Part shown: piece after piece, positions 1 to 7,513 of the stretch
How the letters are laid out: each line of letters starts with the position of its first letter
How positions within the stretch are numbered: position 1 is the stretch's first letter
DNA from: an uncultured bacterium
Lineage (GTDB): Bacteria > Cyanobacteriota > Vampirovibrionia > Gastranaerophilales > Gastranaerophilaceae
Direction: 5' to 3'
DNA: 19,180 nucleotides
NCBI GenBank assembly: GCA_945910925.1
Contig: CAMDZX010000020.1
Span: 1-19,180 of the forward strand
Notes under the pieces: model-generated
What the model was told of the DNA's origin: nothing
Database searches by the model: none
What the model saw: the letters and a program-made list of their open reading frames with translations, nothing else
Translations under genes and position numbers: made by a program

Positions 1-2
1 AT

Positions 3-2219
3 TCTCTTAATATAAATGAATATAAAAGTATTAATGTGATGTTAATGAATTGTAAAAAAATTAGAGAAGATAATATTTTAAATCAATTTAAAACAATATT
101 AAATAAAAATCAAAATATGAATTTTTATGATTTTTCAATAGTTTTAAATTATATTCTAGGTAATAAAATTAAAACTTTTAGCTTGAAATACAACTACCAA
201 GAGCCATGGTTTACTAAAAATTATGATAAAGCAATCGTTGCTTCAGATGAATATAAAGAAGCTAAAAAAAATCCTGTAATAATTAATTATGTTGGTTTAA
301 GCCCACAATATACAAATTGTCATCATTCTATGAAAGATTTATGGTGGAAATATGCCAAAATGGCTCCTTTTGAAATCAAAGAATTACAATCTTATCATCT
401 TGCGGCGACTTCTGCCGAAAACTCTTTCAAATATACTTGGTTATTATCTCGTATTTGGCCGTATATTAGACCATATTGGTTTAGAATAACATTAGGGTTT
501 TTAATAGCAATCCCTCTTGGTTTATTGGACGGAGTAACAGCTTTTGCACTCAAACCATATATGGATTATGTCATAGGCGGTCAAGAGTTTGCTATGAACT
601 GGCATGGGATTAATTTATCAATATCAAGTATTCAAATGGCTTGGTTGTTACCGATTGGGGTTATTGCTTTTGCAGCAATTCAAGGTGTATTAAGATACCT
701 CAACGGCTATTTCTCAACTTGGACATCGCAAAGAATTACAAACGATGTTAAGTTTGATTTGTTCAAAAGACTTATCCATATGCACCCGCAATTCTTTGAT
801 GATAATTCATCAGGAGTTGTTATATCACGTTATATGGGCGACCCCGGGACAGCTTCAGCAGGAATTGTTGATAATGTCAAAACAATAACAACAAGCCTGT
901 GTGGGGCTTTAGGACTTATTGCTGTTATGTTGTACAGTTCTTGGAAGCTCGCATTTATTGGAGTTTTAGTTCTTTGTATTGCATTTATTCCCGTAATTTT
1001 AATCAGAAATAGAATAAAAGAAGCTTCTAATAAAAATATGGTAATCGGAAGTAATATTACAACAAACATAAACGAAACCTATTCAGGTAATAAAGTTATG
1101 GCAGCATACGGCTTACAAGACCGCCAAAACGAGTATTTTATAAATCAGACTTGGAAATCTTTTAATATAAACATGTCTTTATATAAACGTGCCGGTTGGA
1201 TGTCTCCTATGATGTATCTGATAGCGTCATGCGGAATTGCAACGGTTCTGGGTGTCGGAACATATCTCATCAATAGCGGTCAAATGACTGCGGGAGCTTT
1301 TGCATCATTTGTAACTTCATTATTATTACTTTATAAACCGGTTAAGACATTGGGAAATACTTTGACAGGCATTCAAAACATCTTTGTTGCGATGGGACGT
1401 GTTTTTGAATTGTTTGACCTTACTCCTGCAATAAAGGATTGTGAAAACCCTAAAACATTGCAAGGTCTTAATAAAAGTATTGATTTTGAAAATGTAGATT
1501 TTGAATATGTTCCCAATAAACCTGTATTAAAAAATCTCAATTTACATATTTCCAAAAATGAAACTCTTGCAATTGTCGGTAATTCAGGTGGCGGAAAATC
1601 AACATTAGTTAATTTGTTACCAAGATTTTATGATATAAAAAATGGTTCAATAAAATTTGATGGAGTAGATATTAGAGAATACTCACTTGATTCCTTAAGA
1701 GATAATATCTCAATGGTATTTCAAGATAACTTCTTGTATTCAGGCACAATCAAAGAAAACATTATGATGGGCAATCCTAATGCAACAGCAGAAGAACTTA
1801 TGCAAGCGATAAAGTCCGCACATTTAGAAGATATGATACAAGAACTTCCAGAGGGGTTGGAAACGGAACTCGGGGAACGTGGATTGACTTTATCAGGCGG
1901 TCAAAGACAAAGAGTTGCTATTGCAAGAGCTATGCTCAGAAATGCTCCAATAGTTATTCTTGATGAGGCAACATCAGCACTTGATAACGAATCAGAAGCC
2001 ATTGTCCAAAAAGCTATGGATAACTTGATGAAAGACAGGACTGTCTTTATTATTGCTCACAGGTTATCGACAATAAAAAATGCGGATAGAATAGCAGTTA
2101 TAAACGAGGGTGAACTCGTTGAACTCGGTACTCACGAACAACTAATGAATATTGAAAACGGTGCATACAAAGCTCTCTATGACATGCAGTTCAAAAAACA
2201 AGAGGTTGTGAACAGTTAG
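3..2219 (+). CDS. GT8 glycosyltransferase remnant fused to MsbA-like ABC exporter (5' partial)
   Basis: The reading frame is open to the left edge, so the gene starts outside the window; the GTG at 36 is not a convincing start because GT8-like sequence continues upstream of it. Residues are counted from that GTG. Residues 1-115 resemble the C-terminal part of a GT8 glycosyltransferase (VMLMN-KKIRED, then VIINYVG and LWWKYAKMAPF). About 20 linker residues follow, then an exporter membrane domain (about 130-430) and an ATPase domain. The ATPase has Walker A GNSGGGKST (515-523), Q-loop VFQD, signature LSGGQ (619-623), Walker B VILDE (D643, E644) and H-loop H675, so it looks fully active. Family knowledge: half-transporters of this type dimerise in the inner membrane and flip lipid-linked sugars, lipid A or peptides. 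The GT8 catalytic residues look lost (see findings). Substrate unknown; a lipid-linked glycan is my inference. Confidence 0.9.
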   Translation, partial: SLNINEYKSINVMLMNCKKIREDNILNQFKTILNKNQNMNFYDFSIVLNYILGNKIKTFSLKYNYQEPWFTKNYDKAIVASDEYKEAKKNPVIINYVGLSPQYTNCHHSMKDLWWKYAKMAPFEIKELQSYHLAATSAENSFKYTWLLSRIWPYIRPYWFRITLGFLIAIPLGLLDGVTAFALKPYMDYVIGGQEFAMNWHGINLSISSIQMAWLLPIGVIAFAAIQGVLRYLNGYFSTWTSQRITNDVKFDLFKRLIHMHPQFFDDNSSGVVISRYMGDPGTASAGIVDNVKTITTSLCGALGLIAVMLYSSWKLAFIGVLVLCIAFIPVILIRNRIKEASNKNMVIGSNITTNINETYSGNKVMAAYGLQDRQNEYFINQTWKSFNINMSLYKRAGWMSPMMYLIASCGIATVLGVGTYLINSGQMTAGAFASFVTSLLLLYKPVKTLGNTLTGIQNIFVAMGRVFELFDLTPAIKDCENPKTLQGLNKSIDFENVDFEYVPNKPVLKNLNLHISKNETLAIVGNSGGGKSTLVNLLPRFYDIKNGSIKFDGVDIREYSLDSLRDNISMVFQDNFLYSGTIKENIMMGNPNATAEELMQAIKSAHLEDMIQELPEGLETELGERGLTLSGGQRQRVAIARAMLRNAPIVILDEATSALDNESEAIVQKAMDNLMKDRTVFIIAHRLSTIKNADRIAVINEGELVELGTHEQLMNIENGAYKALYDMQFKKQEVVNS

Positions 2220-2249
2220 TAATAAGTTGTTACCGTTCAGTCGGATTAT

Positions 2250-2265
2250 CCTCTCTCACGAGAGG
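2250..2265 (+). terminator. Hairpin downstream of exporter gene, possible terminator
   Basis: CCTCTC (2250-2255) and GAGAGG (2260-2265) pair around the loop TCAC, 31 bases after the exporter stop codon. No T-run follows, so a classical intrinsic terminator is doubtful. It may instead be part of the repeat block. Confidence 0.3.
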
Positions 2266-2299
2266 GGAATAAAACCGTGCAAATTTTCGTACCAAAAAG

Positions 2300-2390
2300 T
2301 CACTCAGTCACATAGTTACTTTCTAATACACCCCCTTTGTCCTCCGGACATTTCCCCCTTGTTATGGGGCAAAAGGTGAATGTTAGTATT
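2300..2390. repeat. 91-base dispersed repeat, copy 1
   Basis: This matches 2517-2607 over 91 bases with no gaps; I count six mismatches. It begins in tandem octamers and then has two C-tracts (2331-2335 and 2354-2358) flanking a perfect hairpin, TGTCC (2338-2342) / GGACA (2346-2350) with loop TCC. Confidence 0.85.
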
Positions 2391-2399
2391 TTTTATCTG

Positions 2400-2440
2400 C
2401 CCCCTTTTAGGGGGAAGTGGCACGCAGTGCCGTAGGGGGT
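2400..2440. repeat. Reverse-oriented relative of the C-tract/hairpin element
   Basis: The stretch has CCCCC-TTTTA-GGGGG (2400-2414), then a hairpin GGCAC-GCA-GTGCC (2419-2431), then a second G-tract (2435-2439). The plan G-tract, hairpin, G-tract is the reverse complement of the plan in the 91-base repeat, but with a different hairpin stem. TTCCCCC (2352-2358) can pair with GGGGGAA (2410-2416), and CCCCCT (2331-2336) with AGGGGG (2434-2439). Confidence 0.7.
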
Positions 2441-2516
2441 TGAATTAGTAGTCGTCAGACACCTGACTTACTTCTATACTACAACTGAGGGTTTTGAATG
2501 TGGTGCAAAGAAAAAA

Positions 2517-2607
2517 TCACTCAGTAACTTAGTTACTTTCTAATACACCCCCTTTGTCCTTCGGACATTTCCCCCTTATTATGGGGCAAAAGGTGAAGAT
2601 TAGTATT
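2517..2607. repeat. 91-base dispersed repeat, copy 2
   Basis: This is the second copy of the 2300-2390 element, offset by 217 bases. The hairpin loop is TTC instead of TCC. Its right end, GGGCAAAAGGTGAAG (2584-2598), is imperfectly complementary to CTTCACTTCTGCCC (2622-2635), so it could form an additional long stem. Confidence 0.85.
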
Positions 2608-2649
2608 GTTTTTATCAATTGCTTCACTTCTGCCCACCCTTAGTTATGA

Positions 2650-2705
2650 AGTGACTTAGTTACTCTGTCACATAGTAACTCAGTAACTCAGTCACATAGT
2701 CACTT
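2650..2705. repeat. Seven tandem 8-base repeats (AGTNACTY/AGTCACAT type)
   Basis: Seven consecutive octamers are in register: AGTGACTT, AGTTACTC, TGTCACAT, AGTAACTC, AGTAACTC, AGTCACAT, AGTCACTT. The core AGTNACT is its own reverse complement around N. Shorter runs of the same unit lie at 2298-2321 and 2515-2538, leading into the two 91-base repeats. Confidence 0.85.
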
Positions 2706-2769
2706 TCTACCCATTTATCCTTTTTAGCATGACACGATAAATACACACAAAACAGCATTTGATTTTTAT

Positions 2770-4059
2770 TTATACAGTTAATGTGATGCAAAATTCAGTA
2801 TATTTATTTTCTTCACTATGTACTACAAGTGTTCCGCCGTGTGCCTCGACAATTTCTTTAGACAAATACAATCCCAGTCCTGTTCCAATTTTGCGGAATT
2901 TTTTACTTGCAGAATAATACTTATTAAAGATTTTATCAATATCCTCTTTAGAAATTCCTTTACCGTAATCTTTTACGCTAATCATAATATTTTTGTCTTT
3001 TTTAATCAGTTTTAATTCAATTTCCGAATTTGATTTCCCATAGGATATCGCGTTTTGTATAAGATTTTTAAGCACTCTTTTCATTTGCATTTTATCAAGA
3101 AGAAGTTCTGCATCTCCCTGAAATTTTGTAACAATAGCATTCTTTGAAACCTCAGCAATCGGCTCCATTTCGTTTGCAATATCTTTCAACAATTCAGACA
3201 ATACAACTGGGGCTTTATATAATTCTATTCCCCTGTCATTTACCCTGTATGTATCAAGAACCGTATGCACAAGTTCAAGAAGTTCATTATTGGACATCTG
3301 CATGTTTTTAATAGCTTCTCTTTGTTTGTCATTGAGCTCTCCAAACTTTTCCGAAAGCAAAAAGTTTAACATATTTGATTCTGCAATAATAGGAACTTTC
3401 AAGTCATGTGTAAGTGTTGCCACAAAATCTTCCTTCAAGGTTTCAATTTCTTTGCGGTTTGTAACATCTTTTATTACCATAAGATAATTATTTGTATGCT
3501 CCTCAGAACGAATTTGAGCAACCGATGCCACAAAACTTTTTTCCGATTGATTTTCTATAAATATTTCATCATCTTCAAGTGTTTTTATGTCTTTTTCATT
3601 TGCAATTTTGATGAACTTTGTAACATCCTTATTAAGAATTTTTGTTTTTTCGCCAAACCATTTATCAATATTATGTGTGATTTGAATAATTTTATTGTTT
3701 TCATCAAGAACAAGAATCCCGTCGGATAACGAGTTGATAACCGCTTCCAAAAAATCGTTTTTGCGTTTTAATTCACCCTGATACTCGACAATCATTTTTT
3801 CACGGTCGTTGAGTGTTTCTATCATACGGTTAATACATTTAGAAACTTCGTTCCAGTTTTTGTCGGGATGTTTGCCCAGACGAGCAATAAGGTTTCCGTA
3901 TCGAACCGAGTTAATTGTGCTAATTATACTTGCAGCATAATCGGACATATCATTTTTTCTGTCAGCCTTTTGATGCAAGTTGTGAATAATACTTAACAAC
4001 GCAATGTTTATAAGTAAAAGTACAACACACAAACTACTGTTTATAATATTTAACAACAT
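2770..4059 (-). CDS. Membrane-anchored sensor histidine kinase (HAMP-like, PAS, HisKA, HATPase)
   Basis: This is a 429-residue kinase. One membrane helix lies at about residues 2-26, followed by a HAMP-like linker (about 40-90), a PAS-like domain starting at NDFLEAVINSLSDGI (about 101-200), and a HisKA domain with the phospho-acceptor H218 in TLTHDLKVP. The ATPase domain has N-box N332/N336, G1 box DYGKGIS (364-370) and G2 box GTGLGL (392-397). There is almost no periplasmic loop, so it probably senses in the membrane or cytoplasm. No response regulator is adjacent. The catalytic core resembles that of the kinase at 8004-9551, including the GELNDKQ/GEISDKQ stretch after the H-box, so they may be paralogues sharing a partner. 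The start has AGGG eight bases upstream. It diverges from the FliO-like gene. Confidence 0.88.
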   Translation of the reverse strand: MLLNIINSSLCVVLLLINIALLSIIHNLHQKADRKNDMSDYAASIISTINSVRYGNLIARLGKHPDKNWNEVSKCINRMIETLNDREKMIVEYQGELKRKNDFLEAVINSLSDGILVLDENNKIIQITHNIDKWFGEKTKILNKDVTKFIKIANEKDIKTLEDDEIFIENQSEKSFVASVAQIRSEEHTNNYLMVIKDVTNRKEIETLKEDFVATLTHDLKVPIIAESNMLNFLLSEKFGELNDKQREAIKNMQMSNNELLELVHTVLDTYRVNDRGIELYKAPVVLSELLKDIANEMEPIAEVSKNAIVTKFQGDAELLLDKMQMKRVLKNLIQNAISYGKSNSEIELKLIKKDKNIMISVKDYGKGISKEDIDKIFNKYYSASKKFRKIGTGLGLYLSKEIVEAHGGTLVVHSEENKYTEFCITLTV

Positions 4060-4061
4060 TC

Positions 4062-4098
4062 ATGACACCCTAACTGTTTTTATGATATAATCATACCA
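4062..4098. promoter_or_regulatory. Overlapping divergent promoters with a TATGAT dyad
   Basis: On the plus strand, ATGACA (4062-4067), an 18-base spacer and TATAAT (4086-4091) face the FliO-like gene. On the minus strand, an extended -10, TGGTATGAT (reverse of 4090-4098), faces the kinase gene. The two -10 boxes overlap inside the inverted repeat TATGAT-ATA-ATCATA (4081-4095). Assigned by consensus only. Confidence 0.55.
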
Positions 4099-4129
4099 CA
4101 CTAACACAAATTATTTTAGGATTGGTTTT

Positions 4130-4624
4130 ATGAAAAAGTTTATATCATTTTTGTTTGTAAATATTTTTTGTTGTTTTCCTTGTTGTGCAGAGTCCGTAAC
4201 GGAAAATATTAATTCTTCACTCAAAACAAGTTCTTATGAACCAAACTGGTTTTCCATAATCTTATCCTTAATATTTGTAATCTTGCTTATTTACATAACG
4301 GGAATTTTATACACAAAACTGAATAAATTTGGTATAAAAACCGTTAAACACGAATTTAAGAATACGGATAATATAAAGCCGATAGTTATATCAGCAACAC
4401 CTGTCGGGCATGATAAAACATTACAGGTAATAGAAATCGATGGTGAAAGATTATTAATAGGTGTTGCACAAAACTCAATAAATCTGATAAAAATTCTTTC
4501 AAAAAAGAATGTTCAACCGGATTATGATGAAAAAGTTGAAGAAATTGAAGTTGAAAATACAATAAAAAAAGAACATACTGTTAATGCGGAAGATTTTGGT
4601 CTGTATAAAAAATATTTAAGGTGA
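4130..4624 (+). CDS. FliO-like small membrane protein
   Basis: This 164-residue protein has a probable signal peptide (about residues 1-20, ending PCCA), then one membrane helix (about 42-62). A small cytoplasmic domain includes KPIVISATPVGHDKTLQVIEI and ERLLIGVAQNSINLIKIL. The order of short lumenal N-terminus, one helix and a small beta-rich domain with an LLIGV motif resembles FliO, which helps assemble the FliP/FliQ/FliR export gate of the flagellum. The acidic C-terminal tail is lineage-specific. It is the first gene of a unit with a sugar-acid synthase, a phosphatase and a TPR protein; the next ATG lies four bases after its stop. The match is structural and short, so an unrelated membrane protein remains possible. 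AGGA lies about nine bases before the ATG. Confidence 0.6.
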   Translation: MKKFISFLFVNIFCCFPCCAESVTENINSSLKTSSYEPNWFSIILSLIFVILLIYITGILYTKLNKFGIKTVKHEFKNTDNIKPIVISATPVGHDKTLQVIEIDGERLLIGVAQNSINLIKILSKKNVQPDYDEKVEEIEVENTIKKEHTVNAEDFGLYKKYLR

Positions 4625-4628
4625 TTTT

Positions 4629-5501
4629 ATGAGAAGAGAAGTAAAAATTGGAAATATCATAGTCGGAGATAATCATCCTTGTTTTGTGATTGCCGAAATC
4701 GGCATAAATCACAACGGAAGCCTAAAGGATGCAAAACGATTAATTGATATGGCAGCTTCAAACGGTTGTAATGCCGTTAAGTTCCAAAAACGTACGGTTG
4801 ATGTTGTTTATACACAAGAAGAACTTGCAAAACCTCGTCATAGTGTTTTTGGAGAAACAAACGGCGATTTGAAACGAGGACTTGAATTCGGATATGATGA
4901 ATATCTGGAAATTGATAAATACTGTAAACATAAAAATATTATGTGGTTTGCATCTTGTTGGGACGAGGCATCCGTTGATTTTATAGACCAATTTAATCCG
5001 CCTTGTTATAAAATTGCATCCGCATCGCTTACGGATGATAAATTGTTGGAATACACAAAGTCAAAAGGTAAACCAATACTGCTTTCAACCGGCATGAGTA
5101 CGATGGAAGAAATAGAACACGCTATGGAAATACTTGGAGAAGAAAATACCATTCTTTACCATTGTACAGCGACTTATCCGTCAAATAGTGAAGAAATAAA
5201 TCTTAATTGCATAAAAACATTGAAAGAAAAATTTTCTTGTCCTGTCGGATATTCAGGTCATGAGCGTGGTATAGCACCTTCTATTTTAGCGGTTGCACTT
5301 GGTGCATGTTCTGTTGAACGCCATATAACTCTGGATAGAACAAATTGGGGTTCTGATCAGGCAGCGAGCCTTGAAACTCCCGGATTATTTCACATGATAA
5401 GAGATATAAGACAAATTCCGTCACTTTTATCTGACGGTAAAAAAGTTGTATATGAACGGGAAATCCCTATTAAAGAAAAATTAAGACGAGTAGGCAAATA
5501 A
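4629..5501 (+). CDS. neuB: Nonulosonic acid synthase, NeuB family, without SAF domain
   Basis: NeuB-family enzymes condense phosphoenolpyruvate with a six-carbon amino sugar or hexose (or its phosphate) to make nine-carbon acids such as sialic, legionaminic or pseudaminic acid or KDN. The TIM-barrel motifs are present: FVIAEIGINHNG (E23), AVKFQKR (K51), LLSTGMS, HCTATYP, GYSGHERG (H211) and VERHITLD (H232). By comparison with NeuB, the last two histidines correspond to the metal ligands. The protein has 290 residues and stops at KEKLRRVGK, where the linker to the usual C-terminal SAF (antifreeze-like) domain would begin, so that substrate-capping domain is absent. AAGGTG precedes the ATG. The next gene, a KdsC-like phosphatase, starts two bases after the stop, which suggests a phosphorylated product such as a 9-phosphate. 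Exact sugar unknown. Confidence 0.85.
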   Translation: MRREVKIGNIIVGDNHPCFVIAEIGINHNGSLKDAKRLIDMAASNGCNAVKFQKRTVDVVYTQEELAKPRHSVFGETNGDLKRGLEFGYDEYLEIDKYCKHKNIMWFASCWDEASVDFIDQFNPPCYKIASASLTDDKLLEYTKSKGKPILLSTGMSTMEEIEHAMEILGEENTILYHCTATYPSNSEEINLNCIKTLKEKFSCPVGYSGHERGIAPSILAVALGACSVERHITLDRTNWGSDQAASLETPGLFHMIRDIRQIPSLLSDGKKVVYEREIPIKEKLRRVGK

Positions 5502-5503
5502 AA

Positions 5504-5995
5504 ATGAATAATCAAAAACTAAACATTCCCCAAACTGTAAAAATGGTTATAACGGATTTTGACGGCATTGTTACCGACAATTGCGTTTACATAGATTCAA
5601 ACGGCGGAATGACCAGAAAATTGAATTTCAAGGATATAATGGCGTTTTCTATTTTAAAAAAACAAGGGTATAAAATTGGTATCATATCCGGCGAAAGTAA
5701 TTCTGCTATTGATATTTTAAACGATAAATTTAATCTTGACGAAATTCATACAAATATAAGAAAAAAACTGGATGTTTTAAAATCAATTATAGAAAAATAT
5801 AATCTCAAATCAAACGAATATATTTATATTGGAGATGATATTAACGATATTGAAGCATTAGAATTTGCAGAAATAAAAATTACCGTACCCGATGCCGTTG
5901 AAAAGGTAAAAAATATCAACGGAATACAAATTACATCCGCAAGTGGCGGAAACGGTGCATTTAGAGAGGTTACAGATTGTCTGATAAATTCTTAA
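5504..5995 (+). CDS. KdsC-like HAD phosphatase (nonulosonate/KDO-type sugar phosphate)
   Basis: This is a 163-residue HAD enzyme of the capless C0 type. Motif I is DFDGIVTD (nucleophile D18, acid/base D20), motif II is S62 in IISGES, motif III is a lysine near K88, and motif IV is GDDINDIEA (D111, D112). The C-terminal GGNGAFREV matches the tail of KdsC, which in this family reaches into the active site of the neighbouring subunit. Length is typical. Known relatives dephosphorylate KDO-8-phosphate, KDN-9-phosphate or N-acylneuraminate-9-phosphate. Lying two bases after the NeuB-family synthase, it most likely removes the phosphate from that enzyme's product. The 3' end overlaps the next gene by 19 bases, implying translational coupling. 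Confidence 0.85.
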   Translation: MNNQKLNIPQTVKMVITDFDGIVTDNCVYIDSNGGMTRKLNFKDIMAFSILKKQGYKIGIISGESNSAIDILNDKFNLDEIHTNIRKKLDVLKSIIEKYNLKSNEYIYIGDDINDIEALEFAEIKITVPDAVEKVKNINGIQITSASGGNGAFREVTDCLINS

Positions 5996-7461
5996 AAGAT
6001 ATTATCAAAAAAGTCAAAAAATATGATAATACGGTAAAAACATATACAAAATTGGGTAAAACTCCGTCAATACCATACAGAGCATTTATTAATTATGCGG
6101 ATAATCTTTTTATGCTTGGCTGTACCGAAATGGCAGAAGCACTGCTTAATAACGCTGCAAATTTTGCCTCACCCGATTCTAATGCGCTTATCAATCTGGG
6201 AATGATTAAACAAACCTCCGATGAACACGAAAAAGCAATAGAATATTTTAAAAAAGCGTACAAAAAAGATCCGCTTAATGTAAAAGCACTCTGTTTGTGG
6301 GGAAATTCCTTGACTGCTCTACATGATACAGAAAACGCAATAAAGAAATATGAAAAGGCAATAGAAATTAATCCGAAATCTTGGGAGGCATATCTGTATT
6401 GGGGTTTAACGCTTATAGGAGAACATAAATACAGCGAGGCAAAAGAAAAACTTGAACTGGCGGTTGAATATAATCCTAAAGAAATACGCACATTATTTTT
6501 ATTGGCATCAATAGAAACCGAATTGGGGATGTATGACGACGCATTATTGAAATATATTTTTATAATTAATGTAACGGATAATAATTTTGGTGCATATCAT
6601 AATATCGCATATATATATTTCAAGAAAAAAGAATATGAAAAAACTATTGAATACGCACAAAAATCAATTGGAATAGCACCATTTAAGGTAGAATCCTACT
6701 TACTTTTGGGAGATACTTATCTTTTGCAAAAACGGTACAAGGAAGCCGCAGGAATATATGAATGCGGAGAAAAAAATAATATAAAATCAATATTCATGTA
6801 TATTTCTTGGGGCTCAATATTTCAAATGAAGGGTAAATATCAAGAGGCTATTGATAAATACCTTAAAGGTATAGAATTGTGCTCCGACCAAGCAAATGCG
6901 GAGTTATACGGACGACTGGCAGGATGTTATTACGAAATCGGAGATATTGATAATGCACAAATGTATGCAAACAAAACCATAGAGCTTGAACCTAAAAACA
7001 ATATGGCACTTCAAGTTGTTTCCGACATCAGTATACAGAAAGGTGATTTTCAAAAAGCACTTCAAACTCTTGAAATATGCTTACAAAAATCAAAAACTAA
7101 AGCAGTTACGTATCACAAAATGGCAAAATGTTATTTTATGCTTGGGGATGTTGAAAAATCAAATGACTGTTTTGATAAATCTCTTGAATATAATCGAAAT
7201 GAAAAGAGCGTTTTGTATGAATATATAGAATCATTGCTCTATCAAAAACAGTATGTTCTTGCAGAAAAAAAACTCAATATATTGGAAAAACTTTCTAATG
7301 ATGAATTAGAAATTTTATCATTAGTGTTCAGGGTGCATTATAACCTTGCACAAAATGCCTATAATAAAACAAAAGCAATAAAAACCGCTCAAAAAATAAA
7401 GGAACAATATCCTGATAAGTTCAGATATGAAGAACAGTATAATGAATTAATAATGATATAA
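5977..7461 (+). CDS. Tetratricopeptide repeat protein
   Basis: This 494-residue protein is built almost entirely of TPR units (about eleven by eye). Examples are the stretches around EKAIEYFKKAYKKDPLN, ENAIKKYEKAIEINPKS and SEAKEKLELAVEYNPKE. There is no signal peptide or membrane helix, so it is probably a cytoplasmic scaffold. The start is TTG at 5977, supported by a strong AGAGAGG seven bases upstream. It lies inside the end of the phosphatase gene, so translation is probably coupled. Its place after the sugar-acid genes suggests a role in glycan or envelope assembly, but the TPR fold only indicates protein binding. No catalytic domain is seen. Confidence 0.9.
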   Translation: MSDKFLKDIIKKVKKYDNTVKTYTKLGKTPSIPYRAFINYADNLFMLGCTEMAEALLNNAANFASPDSNALINLGMIKQTSDEHEKAIEYFKKAYKKDPLNVKALCLWGNSLTALHDTENAIKKYEKAIEINPKSWEAYLYWGLTLIGEHKYSEAKEKLELAVEYNPKEIRTLFLLASIETELGMYDDALLKYIFIINVTDNNFGAYHNIAYIYFKKKEYEKTIEYAQKSIGIAPFKVESYLLLGDTYLLQKRYKEAAGIYECGEKNNIKSIFMYISWGSIFQMKGKYQEAIDKYLKGIELCSDQANAELYGRLAGCYYEIGDIDNAQMYANKTIELEPKNNMALQVVSDISIQKGDFQKALQTLEICLQKSKTKAVTYHKMAKCYFMLGDVEKSNDCFDKSLEYNRNEKSVLYEYIESLLYQKQYVLAEKKLNILEKLSNDELEILSLVFRVHYNLAQNAYNKTKAIKTAQKIKEQYPDKFRYEEQYNELIMI

Positions 7462-7484
7462 TAGTTTTTTATTTTTCTCTATAT

Positions 7485-7506
7485 TATAATGTTCAACAAA
7501 AAGGAG
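7485..7506 (+). promoter_or_regulatory. Probable promoter -10 and strong RBS of yjbQ
   Basis: A perfect TATAAT (7485-7490) lies just after the TPR gene, and AAGGAG (7501-7506) lies seven bases before the yjbQ ATG. No good -35 is seen. The T-rich stretch in front may help as an upstream element. This suggests yjbQ is transcribed separately from the upstream operon. Confidence 0.45.
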
Positions 7507-7513
7507 AAATATC

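Larger units (their letters stand above)
2220..2769. repeat. Gene-free repeat-rich intergenic block
   Basis: I see no credible gene here. The block holds a hairpin just after the exporter gene, two copies of a 91-base element, a reverse-oriented relative between them, several GC-rich hairpins and three runs of 8-base tandem repeats. It separates the exporter gene from the 3' end of a converging kinase gene. The parts are listed separately. The whole looks like a nest of small dispersed repeats rather than a single element. Confidence 0.75.

Noticed and set aside
36..38. GTG as the true start of the exporter gene
   Set aside because: The frame stays open to base 3 and the upstream codons continue the GT8-like alignment, so the real start lies outside the window.
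2298..2705. CRISPR array
   Set aside because: Units are 8 bases in direct contact without unique spacers, and no cas genes are near.
2818..3729. Plus-strand open frames within the minus-strand kinase gene
   Set aside because: Cys/Phe-rich shadow translations of the kinase gene with no start signals.
6093..6491. Antisense open frame of 132 codons inside the TPR gene
   Set aside because: Low-complexity Ser/Phe/Leu product, no start signals, and a clear TPR protein on the other strand.
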